From Trifolium pratense (taxonomy: Eukaryota; Streptophyta; Magnoliopsida; Fabales; Fabaceae): a stretch of DNA of 64,000 nt. Location: positions 20,852,337 through 20,916,336 of the forward strand of contig NC_060064.1 in the NCBI RefSeq assembly GCF_020283565.1, written 5' to 3'. The notes beneath the pieces were generated by a model that was not told the DNA's origin, made no database searches, and worked only from the letters and a program-made list of their open reading frames with translations. Shown here one piece after another: positions 34,401 to 45,639 of the stretch. The translations under genes were made by a program, and so were the position numbers. The stretch's first letter is position 1. The number at the start of each line of letters is the position of its first letter.

Positions 34401-36976
34401 CAACCTCCGAAGCGTCAAATGAAAAGCAGCAGGAGGAACCCTTGAAGAGTACTTCTGGTGCTCATCCTGAAGAGCCTATGCAAGAAAGTAGCTCAACTAG
34501 GTTAAATTCATCAGAGGCTGAACTTTCGTCTTCAGAAACCACACACTCCGGGGAAATCCTTTTGTATCCACTTGTCCTGCTTTGCTGTGAAAATTCATTG
34601 CACTTGTTGTCCGCAAAAACATTGATACAGGTCCTGTACTCCATTATCAGTTCATGTAATATTTATATTCACATTGCAAGTCTTATTGCAAATGAATTTG
34701 ATTTATATGGTATATTCTTACAGGGAAACAAAAAATTGATTCGAAAAGTGGAACATTTGAAACCTTGCTATTGGACTACAATTTTGAAGAAAGATGATAA
34801 ATTTTGTGGAATTCTATCATTGCTCCAGACTGGAACATTTGAAATAAGGTGAAATAAAACAATATGGATTCTAGAAAATTAAACTCACTTTGCAATACTA
34901 AACTTGTCAGTTTTGTCCTTTATGTACAGATCATTACCAGATTTGGAACTGGTGACAGAAAGTTCTTTATTAACGATTTTAAGGTGGAATTATAAAGTGA
35001 ACATGGATAAAACCATGTGTTCTGATGATAATGGACAGATTGTGCTGGTAAAATACTCTCCAAAAACTTGCAAATTTGTGAAAAATTCCATTTCTTTATC
35101 TACATGCACTTTTTGGTGTTCGTAGCGCCTATCTTATGTTGATACCTTGCAGGCTAATGGTTCTGAATTGGCATTCATCTCATTACTAGCTAGCGAAAAG
35201 GAATTTAGGTATGTTTGTTATTCTGTAATGAAGAGTTAACAATGTAGACTACCAGTTAAAATATGGTTACAAGGAAGAAAAGATTGAGCAAACAATTTGA
35301 TTTTGTTTTAGGAGTCTGGAGCGTTTGCCTTGTCTTCACGATATAGTTCTTGCAGCTGCTGCTGACGCTGCGTTTACATTCTCTTCAAATCAGAAGAAAA
35401 AACAGGTTTTAGTTTCTTTGACATGTCTTATTCTGTATCCTATTGTTTCCACAGTAGAAAACAGTTTAATTAGCGTAACTATTTTGTTACAGACAAGTGT
35501 GCCGGGGATTCTAGGGGGTATCGTCAAAGGATTGAAAGCAGGAAAAATCTCTCATGCAAATATGACTAAAATTTCAACCTCCAATTTCGGTCATTTGGAA
35601 GACATTTTTTTCAAGCCTTCCTTGCCCGAATCGCTTCCAGCAGTGTCAGTAGTGACCGATGAAAAAGAAGTGGAGCTTGATATAGGTTTACTGCTAAACT
35701 GCATTTTCATTTTTTCCGTTCTTTTTTGTATAATTTTTTATTTTTATAATAATTTAAATACTTTTGCACTTCGATTTCTCAAATGGAAACCTCAAAACAT
35801 GCTCTATTTTGGTTCAGATGACATTCAAATAGATGAGCCTAAAACTACAGCATCTACTTCATCTCCCGATGTTAAAAACAAACAGAAAGGTAAATGAATT
35901 GCTTTCGAAATTTGTATCATATTTTAATTACAAAGATTAGTAATATTTTCTTCCTTTTGCTTGCAGATAAGTTGCAAAATGATAGGGATAAATTATTTCA
36001 TGGTGGGACTAATGATGATGTAAAGCCAAGAGTTAGAACACCGGAAGAGATTATGGCTGCTTACAGAAAAACTGGGGTAATGCTAAGCTGTTTCTCCTTT
36101 CTCTCTTTTCATACTCTATTGATTTAAACGAGAAAAATATATAATAATATACCTATTGGTTGATTTCAGGATGCTGCTTCGGTTGCCGCTCAAACAAGAA
36201 ACAAGCTTATGGAGAGGCAGGAAAAATTGGAGGTAGAAATTTATCCGATATACGCATCTATAGAAATATGCCAATTTGCTTAGTTTTTGTGAAAAAATTG
36301 TTGCACATAGTTCTTCAAAACAATCATGAAAAACACAGATAAAAAGAATATGACGCACTAAGGCGGTGTTTGGATAATACAACTTAAGAGCTTATGTTTA
36401 AACTATTTCTACAATCAAAGTGGGAATTAGGGTATCCATTGCATTTGCTGAAAACAGATTATAAAAATAAGCTATCTAGAGTAGCTTATGGAATATGTTC
36501 AAAACAACTTATAGATACATAATAAACCACTCCTTCTGGTCTCATATAAGCTAAGATTCTTTTTCAGGTCCATTGAATATGGTCAGATACATCAGTTATT
36601 CAATGGACCTGAAAAAGGAATCTTTGCTTATATATGAGATCGAAGGGAGTATTTCTATAAGATATTTCAAACACTTAAGTGTTTATGTCGTAAGATAAGT
36701 TCAAATAAATTCTTCCAAAAGTCTTAGCTACTGTTTGTTTCTTCAATTAAGTTATTGAGTGATAATCATGGATAGTACATAAGGTCATCAAATTGTTGCG
36801 TTTGAAATTATCATTACTGTGAGTCTAAATGGCGCTAAACTGCACTTTTGATGCTCAATTTGATTCAGAGAATAAGCCAACGCACGGCAGACCTGCAAAA
36901 TGGAGCTGAAAATTTTGCATCATTAGCAAATGAGCTTGTCAAGACCATGGAAAGGAGAAAATGGTGGCAAATATAG
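28492..36976 (+). CDS. tomosyn/Lgl-type WD40 protein with R-SNARE-like tail
   Basis: Twenty-four exons: 28492-28539, 28646-28779, 29523-29607, 29767-29820, 30047-30138, 30259-30362, 31149-31224, 31791-32244, 32322-32660, 32741-32947, 33187-33285, 33374-33446, 33595-33722, 33839-34124, 34389-34630, 34724-34848, 34930-35047, 35153-35208, 35312-35405, 35493-35685, 35818-35889, 35967-36076, 36170-36232, 36869-36976. They join in frame to 1119 residues. The N-terminal two thirds are WD40 beta-propeller sequence (LLAFDPIQRLLAIGTLDGRL, AFQDGLLILWD, LAVGYLDGDILFW), as in lethal giant larvae/tomosyn proteins. The last 70 residues resemble an R-SNARE coiled coil (RQEKLERISQRTADLQNGAE) with the zero-layer Arg and no membrane anchor. 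Such proteins bind syntaxins and tune exocytosis. It most resembles Arabidopsis At4g35560, which I recall as DAW1. Introns 7 and 14 use GC donors. Confidence 0.95.
30830..30998. mobile_element. MITE in intron 6 of the tomosyn-like gene
   Basis: Ends GTGTTGTCAA and TTGACAACAC are exact inverted repeats. The internal ATAGTGACTATAGCATAGC region matches the ACX4 intron 11 element. Confidence 0.65.
32982..33136. mobile_element. MITE in intron 10 of the tomosyn-like gene
   Basis: Ends ATACACTGTCGGCGTAAA and TTTACTTTGACAGTGTAT form inverted repeats; the interior is AT-rich. Related ends occur in the elements at 38.2 and 38.9 kb. Confidence 0.6.
36529..36651. mobile_element. Stowaway-like MITE in intron 23 of the tomosyn-like gene
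   Basis: Near-complete foldback: ACTCCTTCTGGTCTCATATA at the left against TATATGAGATCGAAGGGAGT at the right, with an inner stem TTTTTCAGGTCCATTGAAT / ATTCAATGGACCTGAAAAA. Confidence 0.8.
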
Positions 36977-38190
36977 ACATATACAAAAATAGTGAAAATA
37001 ATATACTTATGAATTGTGTGTATTTATTGTCTTGTATATTGTGTTATATATTTGTGGATGTTGGTTATGTTTTTGTTACCTTGAGTTATGAGATTTTCTC
37101 CCCTTTTGTAGCATTATCTTCTTTCTTTTTTTGGCATATAAATTTTTGAAGAAGCACTTAAAGTAATCATAATTTGAATCTTTTAAGAGTTTAATATAAA
37201 CTGATGACCAGGGCTGGCAATGAACCGGACCAACTCGTGGATAGTTCGAAGTTCGATTATTGACTCGTTAAACTTGGTTCATGAACCAAATGAACCGAAC
37301 TTAAGTTAAAAATAAAATTCGTTATATAAATGAGCCGAACATAAACTATATATAGTTCAACTCGTTTGGTTTATGAACTATCTCGATTGTATATATTATA
37401 TTAAAGAATATTTAGCCTACAAAGAGAGAAATTATGATAAAACAAATTGAGAACTATCATCATGTATATAAAAGCAACAACATACTTAGCATTAATTATT
37501 ATAAGCTTAACACTTTTCTCATCAAGTTTAGTGAAATTTTTCATTAAACATTTGTTAAAATGGAGTTTAAAATTTTTTAATTTTAAATTATGTGATTTAG
37601 ATCCAATAAGTTAAATAGAGTTGTTCGCGAATTTTTGACTCAGCTCGACTAATTCAACCTAGCTAGGAAAAATTGTGTTGAATTCAAGCTGAAAATGAAC
37701 TGAATTGTTCGTGAACTTTGAACGAGCCGAATTCGAGCTGAAAAAAGAGTTCGTGTCAAACTCGAGCCGAGTTTCAAGCTAAACCAATCCTTATCTTATG
37801 AAAATTAAGATAAGGATTATAATAGTCCAAGGGTTCATTCATAAATAAGTATAAATTAACAAAGTAGTTGGTAGAAAAGTTATCCACTCATAAATCCAAG
37901 CCATTGAATATTTTAACAATATATCAATGGTAGATTTGAGTTTAACAAAAATATATCAATAACAAACTTACCATAATTAACTTAAGACACATTTTTTTTT
38001 AGCAACAAAAATCTTTTATTAACAAATTCACAAAAACATAAGATATGTCTTTTTTTGGAACATAAGTTAGACACAGACAGACACCTGACCCGCTAGTATA
38101 TAAAAACAAATATTAGAAATTAGTACATTTTTAATACTCTTAACTTAACGAAAAAAAAACTAATAAAATTATGAACTAATAAAATGAGTT
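36977..38190. other. 3' flank and old transposon sequence
   Basis: After the stop codon comes a T-rich 3' region. From about 37205 to 37800, GGGCTGGCAATGAACC opens a stretch rich in GAACCGAAC / TTCGAGCTGA motifs, resembling the subterminal repeats of hAT-like elements. I could not match its two ends, so it is not called as a complete element. Confidence 0.4.
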
Positions 38191-38195
38191 TAAAG

Positions 38196-38326
38196 ACTAC
38201 ACACCGTCAGTGTAAATTAATTTTACACTGACAACCAATAAGAAAGTTGAGTGATGTGGCGGAAAAGATGGTTGGTATTGGTTGATAGTATAAAATTATT
38301 TTACACTGTCAGTGCATATTCTTTTT
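38196..38326. mobile_element. MITE, ACCGTCAGTGTAAA family, copy 1
   Basis: CACCGTCAGTGTAAATTAAT at the left and ATTATTTTACACTGTCAGTG at the right are inverted repeats. The interior contains AAGTTGAGTGATGTGGCGG. Confidence 0.65.
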
Positions 38327-38887
38327 TCTCTAATAAAATATAAGCGTTTTTTTTTATAAAAATGGTCAAATGTATTATGTCTAAATTATTGACTAAATAC
38401 ACTTGACTTTGAAGTTTTTTTTTTTTAATTCTTGACTAGTCAAATGTATTAAATGTATTATATTTATTGTTTAATTTTTTCCCTTAAATTGCCACCGTAG
38501 GTTTTATATATAGTGGTGGAAGCTCTGAAGTAAATCCATATGTCTTCTTCTTTTGCTTAAAAAAAACAAAAAATCCATATGTCTTAATTTTTTCTCGTCA
38601 ATTCTTTTAAATTTTTGTTAATTTCTTGAACCCTTTCATTATTCAACACCCTTTGAAGTCAACCTCAAAGATTTTGATTGTTAGAGAGAAAGAAAGTAAT
38701 TTCCTCCAATATTTTTTGGGTTCAAAAAAGGTACGTGCTATACATTGAATATAGTGACTCTAGTTTTTTTATGTTTCACACACACCTTAAGGGTTTTGCT
38801 TAAGAGAAATTGATCTTTGGAAGAGATCGATGTATAAGTTTTTGCTTTGTTTTGTTTAATTGTTATTTTAAATATGAGTTTAATTGA
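38327..38887. other. intergenic, no gene seen
   Basis: AT-rich sequence with homopolymer runs. TATATATAG near 38.51 kb could be promoter-like but no gene follows. Confidence 0.4.
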
Positions 38888-39048
38888 TATGTACTGACGG
38901 GTGTAAAATAGTTTTACACAATAAATAATCATCATTTTACCATGTCCTGTCAAGAAAGTGGGGTGAAGTGGGGTGATGCGGCGAAAAACATGATTGATAT
39001 TGATTGACAGTGTAAAATTATTTTACACCGTCGGTGCATATCAATTAA
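38888..39048. mobile_element. MITE, same family, copy 2
   Basis: TATGTACTGACGGGTGTAAA and the inverted GTAAAATTATTTTACACCGT...GGTGCATA bound an interior that matches copy 1 (GGGTGATGCGGCGAAAAACA). It lies 0.7 kb from copy 1. Confidence 0.7.
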
Positions 39049-39424
39049 ATCCTTTAAATATTTGTGTTTATCAGTTTTTTCAGTTGAAATGAATATCATC
39101 TCTACTCTAACAAAATTATGCACTCATAATGTGATCTAAAAACATAAGAGAATAAAAAAGTCAAATGTATATAGCTTAAATTTTCAGAACATATTATTAT
39201 TATTATTATTATTAATTAGCAGTAGTAGTAATATTTGAGTTACGGGAATTAATGAGATTTTGTGTTTGTATTGATACCCAAAAATTTGATTTGGATTATC
39301 CATTGCTTTTTCTTTGATTAGATATTAAAAATGGTTTAGAGAAAATCAACCAACAAGTAAGTAAAAAAATAATTAAAACATCACACCACAAAAAAGAGAA
39401 ACTTTCAAAAACTATAATTATATG

Positions 39425-39682
39425 CATACTGTAACGGATGCTATAAGACTTTATTTGAAAGACATTAATTGGAAAAAGACTCTAACAAGTAAGTACAAAG
39501 GTGTTCCATGTAGGCAATGTGAAAGATAATCTGTCGAAATTCAAGATCCTGCAAAAAAAGAGTGGCTTGGTAATTTTGATATCGTGTTACAAGCTACTAT
39601 GGCGTATAGGAAAAAAGTTGACGAATTTGAAAGAAGGAAATTATTAGAATCTGTATCGTGGGATGATTTTATTATCAATTAA
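39425..39682 (+). pseudogene. AP2/ERF pseudogene, plus-strand arm
   Basis: Plus strand codes DAIRLYLKDINWKKTLTSKY, KGVPC, then a stop and SVEIQDPAKKEWLGNFD, then MAYRKKVDEFERRKLLESVS. This is the first half of an AP2 domain (KYKGVxxRPWGRWSxEIQDP type) and downstream sequence. RPWGRW is replaced by a stop-containing segment (AGATAATC). Not functional. Confidence 0.75.
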
Positions 39683-39734
39683 TCATGTAAGGAATAAGGT
39701 AATAACTATGATCATCCTAGTTATTATCATGTTC

Positions 39735-40100
39735 CTTACATAATTGATTAATATTAAAATTATCCCACGTTGCAGATTCAAATAATTTCTTTCTTTCAAA
39801 CTCGTCAACCTTTTTCCTATACGCCGTAGTGATTTGTCATACAATATCAAAATTACCAAGCCACTATTTTTTTTTGCAAATGAATCTTGGATTTCTACCG
39901 ATTATCTTCCCCACGGTCTACATGGAACACCTTTATACTTACTTGTGAGAGTCTTTTTTCGATTAACGTCTTTCAAATAAAGCCTTATGGCATCCTTCCA
40001 TTGATGTGCATAATTATAGTTTTTGGAAGTTTTTCTTTTTTTGCGTGATGCTTTATTAATCTTTTCTTTTCTGTTGGTAGATTTTCTAAAAAAACAATGG
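39735..40100 (-). pseudogene. AP2/ERF pseudogene, minus-strand arm
   Basis: Minus strand codes a basic N-terminal piece (KASRKKRKTSKNYNYAHQWK), DAIRLYLKDVNRKKTLTSKY, KGVPCRPWGR, then the same stop codon at the Trp position, then SVEIQDSF and frameshifted remains. It keeps RPWGR, which the other arm has lost, so this arm is closer to the ancestor. Confidence 0.75.
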
Positions 40101-40165
40101 ATAATCAAGATCAATTTTTTGAGTATCAAATCAATATACAAATGCAAAATCTCATTATTTTCTGT

Positions 40166-41375
40166 GGAAGTGTCCTTTAAGCACTATTGGATTAAGTCAT
40201 AAGGTTGAAGCTTGAAGGAAGTTGTTAGTTGGGTATTGAAGAAACAAAGGATTAAGAACTGTCAGTGGAAAGAAATTATGTGATTGGAGCTCAAAACAAC
40301 AAATTGAAAAGGTGGAATCCCTTGGGTTAGCCCTATGAATTTAAATGTTTAATAATTACTAACTATGAATTTTAGGTATGATTGATAATTTGGAGTAATA
40401 GGGACCATTTTATATTCCATTGTTCATCGATTACTGATTTTGGAGAACAATGACTATGCATGATAATCTAGTTTATCCTTAATTATTATGCAAAGATTAG
40501 ATTAATATTCTAGTGCATTAAAGAATTCGTGTATGATGAGCTACCTCTACTCCAAAGCTCATGAATGTGTTAAATTATGATTGAAAGTCACTTAAAAATG
40601 CAGAAAAACTAGTTTTCTACTGTCATGACTCACACATCTCTTTGAATCGAGTCATGCATCAGGAATGAAAAATTGATTTTCTCCTACCACGACTCGAGTC
40701 ATGACAACATTTTGGTAAAAAACTTGCTGTGAATCGAGTCACAACATCCCTGGATCTATGACTCGAGTCACTCTGTATATAACTGATAAAAATCCCATTT
40801 TTATGTCCTAATTTATTACTAACATGTTTAACAAAATTTTATGACTATTAATCGAGATAAGTTATGTTTATTCAGTTGATCTATTATGCCGTGGGTACAT
40901 GTGTAAACACCACTAATCATGTTAAGACGGTGGTTGAAGTTGCACCATCGTAACTATTGATAAACTGAGTTAAGGTTAGACGAAATGTCGAAATTGCTAG
41001 TGGCGGACGTCATTTTTTTTTACATGTCTTTTATTTTTTTATTGTCATTATATTCTTAATTTAAATAAAAGACATGCTGAGATAAGCGAGTTCTTGAGTC
41101 GTGCGTGTTTTCGAATCCATCCTAAAACTCGCTACAACAACAGGAGGTGAGGATTATGATTTGGATGCGCACTTGTCCGGAAAATAAAAAGAGTAAAATT
41201 GAGTAAAAATAAAAGATGTTTGTTGTTAAAATTGAGAAAAATTTAAATAAGGATAAGTTTTTTTTCTTGTTTAGTGGAACAAAAATAGTAAATCTAAATC
41301 TAGTTGAGTTATTTTGATAAAATTATCACATATTTTGAAATAAAAAAATAATTATAACTCTATTAATTTGATGAT
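40166..41375. other. intergenic with CTCGAGTCA-repeat patch
   Basis: No gene. Between about 40630 and 40775 the motif (A/C)TCGAGTCA recurs four times, twice inside the larger palindrome GACTCGAGTC, at irregular spacing of 25-55 bp. Confidence 0.45.
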
Positions 41376-41388
41376 TTGATTAAGGATA

Positions 41389-41544
41389 TTTTTTTTTTCT
41401 TTCACCACCCATTTAATCTGGTTCAGCGGTCAGTTCTGACATCAAGTGGTTCTAACTCTCTCCCGATCGTAGTTGCGGGAATTCGAACCCTGATCATTCA
41501 TACCAAGTTCAGCGTCAATCATCACTGAACCAACTAACGATCGG
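41389..41544 (-). mobile_element. tRNA-derived SINE with 13-bp target-site duplication
   Basis: On the minus strand: GATCGTTAGTTGGTTCAGTG (A-box region), then a B-box GGGTTCGAATTCC, then a tail GGTGGTGAAAG plus A-run. The direct repeat TTGATTAAGGATA flanks it exactly (41376-41388 and 41545-41557). A diverged relative lies at 15.3 kb. Confidence 0.85.
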
Positions 41545-41557
41545 TTGATTAAGGATA

Positions 41558-44500
41558 ATTTAGAAATAATCAACCTTATTATTATTATTATATTAGTAGT
41601 AGTAGATACCTTAAGCAATGCCTATTGATTCTATTAGATTTGGCAATTAAATATTTGAAGAGATTAATTTTAATGTACTATTATGTAAAAGAAAATTACA
41701 TTGTCAACAAATCATAATTATTATATGGCTTTCTTTTTGAGCAAACTATTTTTGTAATTAATCTGATGGTTAAAATTCATTGACAATAGATTACATATTT
41801 TAATTTTAATAAAGTTATTTGAACATGAACTTATTTAGTACGACTAGGAGTTTACATGGTCAAGTCATGGAATAATATCCAAAATATATAGATTCCCTTC
41901 AAATATGAGTTTGACTCTTTCCTAGACAATTTGTAAAGAACAAAACGTACCTGCCTACTAGTATATAAAGTATAAACTGTTCAACAGTTCCTCTTACAAA
42001 AAACAGTTTCAATCAATTAAGTTAAGCCTGCAAATAATAAATCTTTCCACTAAACGAAGACAGTTAAAAAAATTAATTATCTTATATTCATAGGTGAAGC
42101 GTCAAACAACGATGAAATCACACATGAAATTGCAAAATCTCAAGTTTAAATTATGATGAAGGTGTCCGACTATCATTATTGGCATTGTCAATTGAGATGA
42201 AATTTACGCACGCATAACTATTAATGCACGTTCTAATTGGTTGAAATTAACATGAGTTTCTCATTTTAAAAGTAGGTTCCACATAAAGAGGTGAATTTCT
42301 CATGTGTTTTAGCATTTTCGACTTCTAGTCACTAACTTTCACAAACTTGTAATTTTGACGGATTTGGATACTATATGTTTTTTTTAATGTGTTTTACACT
42401 CTCATCATCACTTGTTTATTTTTATTTTTAATTTCCCTCTCTTCACACTCACAGAAATGAAAAAGGAGAGAGATTTGGAGAAAAAAAAAAAGAGATGATC
42501 CAAATTCGATTTTGACCTCATAACTTTTAAAATAACAATTTTAGCCAATTTTACAAATGATTGGCCATCCACTCATTTTGACCAAATCAACATTTACGTA
42601 GACATTAAGTTAAATGACCTACATGCCACATAAGCATTTTATGTCAGCTAATAAATAAAATCAATTAATATAAAAATTTAAAAAGAAAGAAAAATTAAAA
42701 TCAATTTTTTTTTTTAATTATAAGTTGGCATAACATTAGTCACTACAATTAGTATTCACATATCCGTTGGTTTGATCAAAATTAGTAAGATGCTAGATAT
42801 CTATATATATAATTCCTAGATAGTTCTCCTATTATCCATCTTAACCCTAATCCATATCACTCATTTACATCCAATTAAATCACACAATAATGCCACATCA
42901 CTTCCTTATATTATATCATTTTCATCTCTATTTTTTTTGTTTCCACATCACTTCCTTATATTATATCATTCTCATCTCTCTATTTTTTTTTTATATTATA
43001 TCAATCTCATAATAAATAATAAAGAATTATGCTTCTCCAATTATCCAAAAATTGATGTCACAAGATGTTACAATTTTCTACATTATTATTGAATTATACC
43101 TCTCCAATTATCCAAAAATTGATGTCACAAGATGTTACACTTTTCTACATTATTATAACATTTCTTAGTGACAATGAAGATGAACATAGTTGGATTCTCT
43201 TTCAACATTTATCCCATTTAAATGTCAACCGTTTTCATAGAAACAACAAAGAGTTTATAATTTAGTCACACAAAAAAATACGAAGATATACATTATTGAC
43301 TTAATTACATTATAATTTTAGAGAAGAGTGAAGGTTATGCAAAAAGTTAGGTTATGGGATTGAAATATATAATAACCATTATCATTATCATATTTCATTC
43401 AATTTTAGTGTGTCGCCTATGCGTTGCACTATTGCATTGGCTGACACACCCCACAAAAAAAAAAATATTTCATTCAATTTTGATGGTCCGTACTCATTCT
43501 CTATACATATAGGTATATATATTGGTTGGAGGAAGTGATAAGTACATCACTTTTATATTATTATTATTATTATTATAATTTTCATTTTATAATACTTATT
43601 GTTACAATTTACACGAATAATTTTTCAACATTATAATATAAAATACCACATAACACCTGTGCATCGCACGGGTCTGGGACTAGTTTGTAAAAAGAGTTAA
43701 AATTAAAAGTCAAAATTGTTATTTTAAAAATTATGGCACCAAAAATACAAATTAACCTTAATATAAATATAATTTCTATTGATCAAATGATATTTTCTTT
43801 TTGAATGTGTTATTAAAAATAAATCGAACATTCAAAAATTAGGAATGGAAAGATTAATAACTAGTCCGTTTGAATTAATTTATTTTTGAGCTTATGCAAT
43901 TTTTATGTATTATTATAAGTTTGTCAAAGTATAGTTTATGATAAAATAGTTTATACAAATTCGATTTTCACTACTTTGAACTTATAAAATAACATATGAA
44001 CTTATAAAATAATATAAAACCTAATTTATATTATATAAATCATTTGAATAAGCTTAAAAATAAGTTAATCCAAACGTCCGCAATTTTTCACTTGTTGTGC
44101 TGTGATTCCGACCATATAGTAAGCCGGTGACAAAATGTGAATCACAACAACAAGAAGAAAATAACATAAATATATGTCAACAACCTCAAGATGACATGAG
44201 GCACACATGGGTGGCTGCGCAATTGACTTTCCAGTTCACACCCAATACAACAAAATTTTTAAGAATCTGTCACCTTTATCGGAAAATATATTTTAGTCTA
44301 AATTTTAACAGAAAATATTTTTAATATCGTACTCACTTCGATTACTATTATAAGTAAAAATTATTTTTTAGATTTTTTAGAAAGTCAACATTTAAACTAT
44401 ATTATAGATAAAAAATATTAATTTTCCAATCAACCGATAGATTTTTTTTTTATAATAGTGACCATATGAGAGTACAATATATCTTATTGATAGCACTTTG

Positions 44501-45360
44501 TCTTTCAAAAAAGCATTTATCAAGTGTTTCATGGTGCACAAATCATCAATATTATTATAATGGATAAGAATTTTATAAAATTCAGGGGAATGAATCCTCT
44601 CCAGTTAAAAAATGTGTTTAGTGAAATCTGGATAATTGGATGCAAGATTCTTTTTGTTTGCAGCCAGCCAAGTATTAAAAAAGGAATGGATGATATTGAT
44701 TAACACTGGCTTTCCTTCGGTAAAATTCTCACGGGAGAGAATCCTCACCCTATTTAGAGACCAACATGACATTAACTTATTTCCATTGGTTTGTCCATGT
44801 TTTTTTTAATGGAAAATACTAACTAGTGTACTTGGAGCACTATTTTAATATCTTAAATAATAAGTTTTTAAAAGAAAATTATGAAAAAGAATGTTTAAAG
44901 AATGTCCCAGAAAAACTCATTAACAATAGCAAGACCATTTTTTCTAATGAATGAAAAACAACTAATTCCACACCGACCCATCAATGAATCAAATTTCTTC
45001 ATTTTTCCCATATATCCAATCCAATTACCCCATCTTTAACTTTATGCCGCCATCAAATCAACAACAAACAACTATATAATAATGATAGAAAAAATAAAAA
45101 TTAGATGCATTAAAAAAAGAAATAGTATAGTACTATATTATTAAAAAATAATCATTCCACTACCATGATAAGTCAAATACACGCCATGAATAAAGTAAAG
45201 AAATTTAAATTCCATTCCACATTTTTTTTGTTTATTTCATACTTCATAGTAAAAGTAAACACGGTTTGGTTTTGGTCATAGATAGATAATGGTGTCTCTT
45301 ACTTACACGCATAATCACTAATTGCACCCCACACCAAACTTCACAAACCCCTTCACTACC
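41558..45360. other. long gene-free stretch
   Basis: About 3.8 kb of AT-rich sequence with no protein-like frame. It holds A/T-rich microsatellites, ends of unidentified transposons (CTATGCGTTGCAC near 43.43 kb; CTGTGCATCGCACGGGT near 43.66 kb) and short tandem duplications. The last 200 bp are the promoter of the desaturase gene. Confidence 0.5.
42893..43160. repeat. two adjacent short tandem duplications
   Basis: First, CCACATCACTTCCTTATATT followed by ATATCATT...CATCTCT occurs twice about 50 bp apart (42.89-42.99 kb). Second, TCTCCAATTATCCAAAAATT followed by GATGTCACAAGATGTTACA is duplicated with a period of about 66 bp (43.03-43.16 kb). Confidence 0.85.
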
Positions 45361-45639
45361 AAACACTATTTAAGAGCCTCATTTACAAATCCCAAAACCC
45401 ATAACTCATCAAATCCCAAACACACTCTTCTTCTCTTAAAGCTATAAACTTTCATCAACCCAACTCACACAATTCAAAAGGGTCACAATTAAGTGAAGTT
45501 GTTGGTGTTCTTGAAAGTTGAAGCAAATATAACAAACCCAATTGTTCAATTTCTCAAAATCATTTTTTTTCCCCAATTTTTTGAATATATAAACCAAGAT
45601 ATTTTGCTTTTGGTTCTCATATCTTTCTGTTAATCTTCT

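Larger units (their letters stand above)
39243..40165. repeat. 0.9-kb head-to-head palindrome of an ERF pseudogene
   Basis: The two arms, about 39243-39707 and 39716-40165, are reverse complements at roughly 85% identity by eye, with essentially no spacer. The axis is the self-complementary ATGATCAT at 39708-39715. Each arm carries the same decayed ERF coding piece in opposite orientation, and both share the same stop codon inside the AP2 domain. The gene was therefore already dead, or died, before the inverted duplication. A transcript across it would fold into a long hairpin. Confidence 0.85.

Noticed and set aside
37205..37800. Complete hAT element
   Set aside because: The interior resembles hAT-like sequence but I could not pair terminal repeats or find a target duplication.
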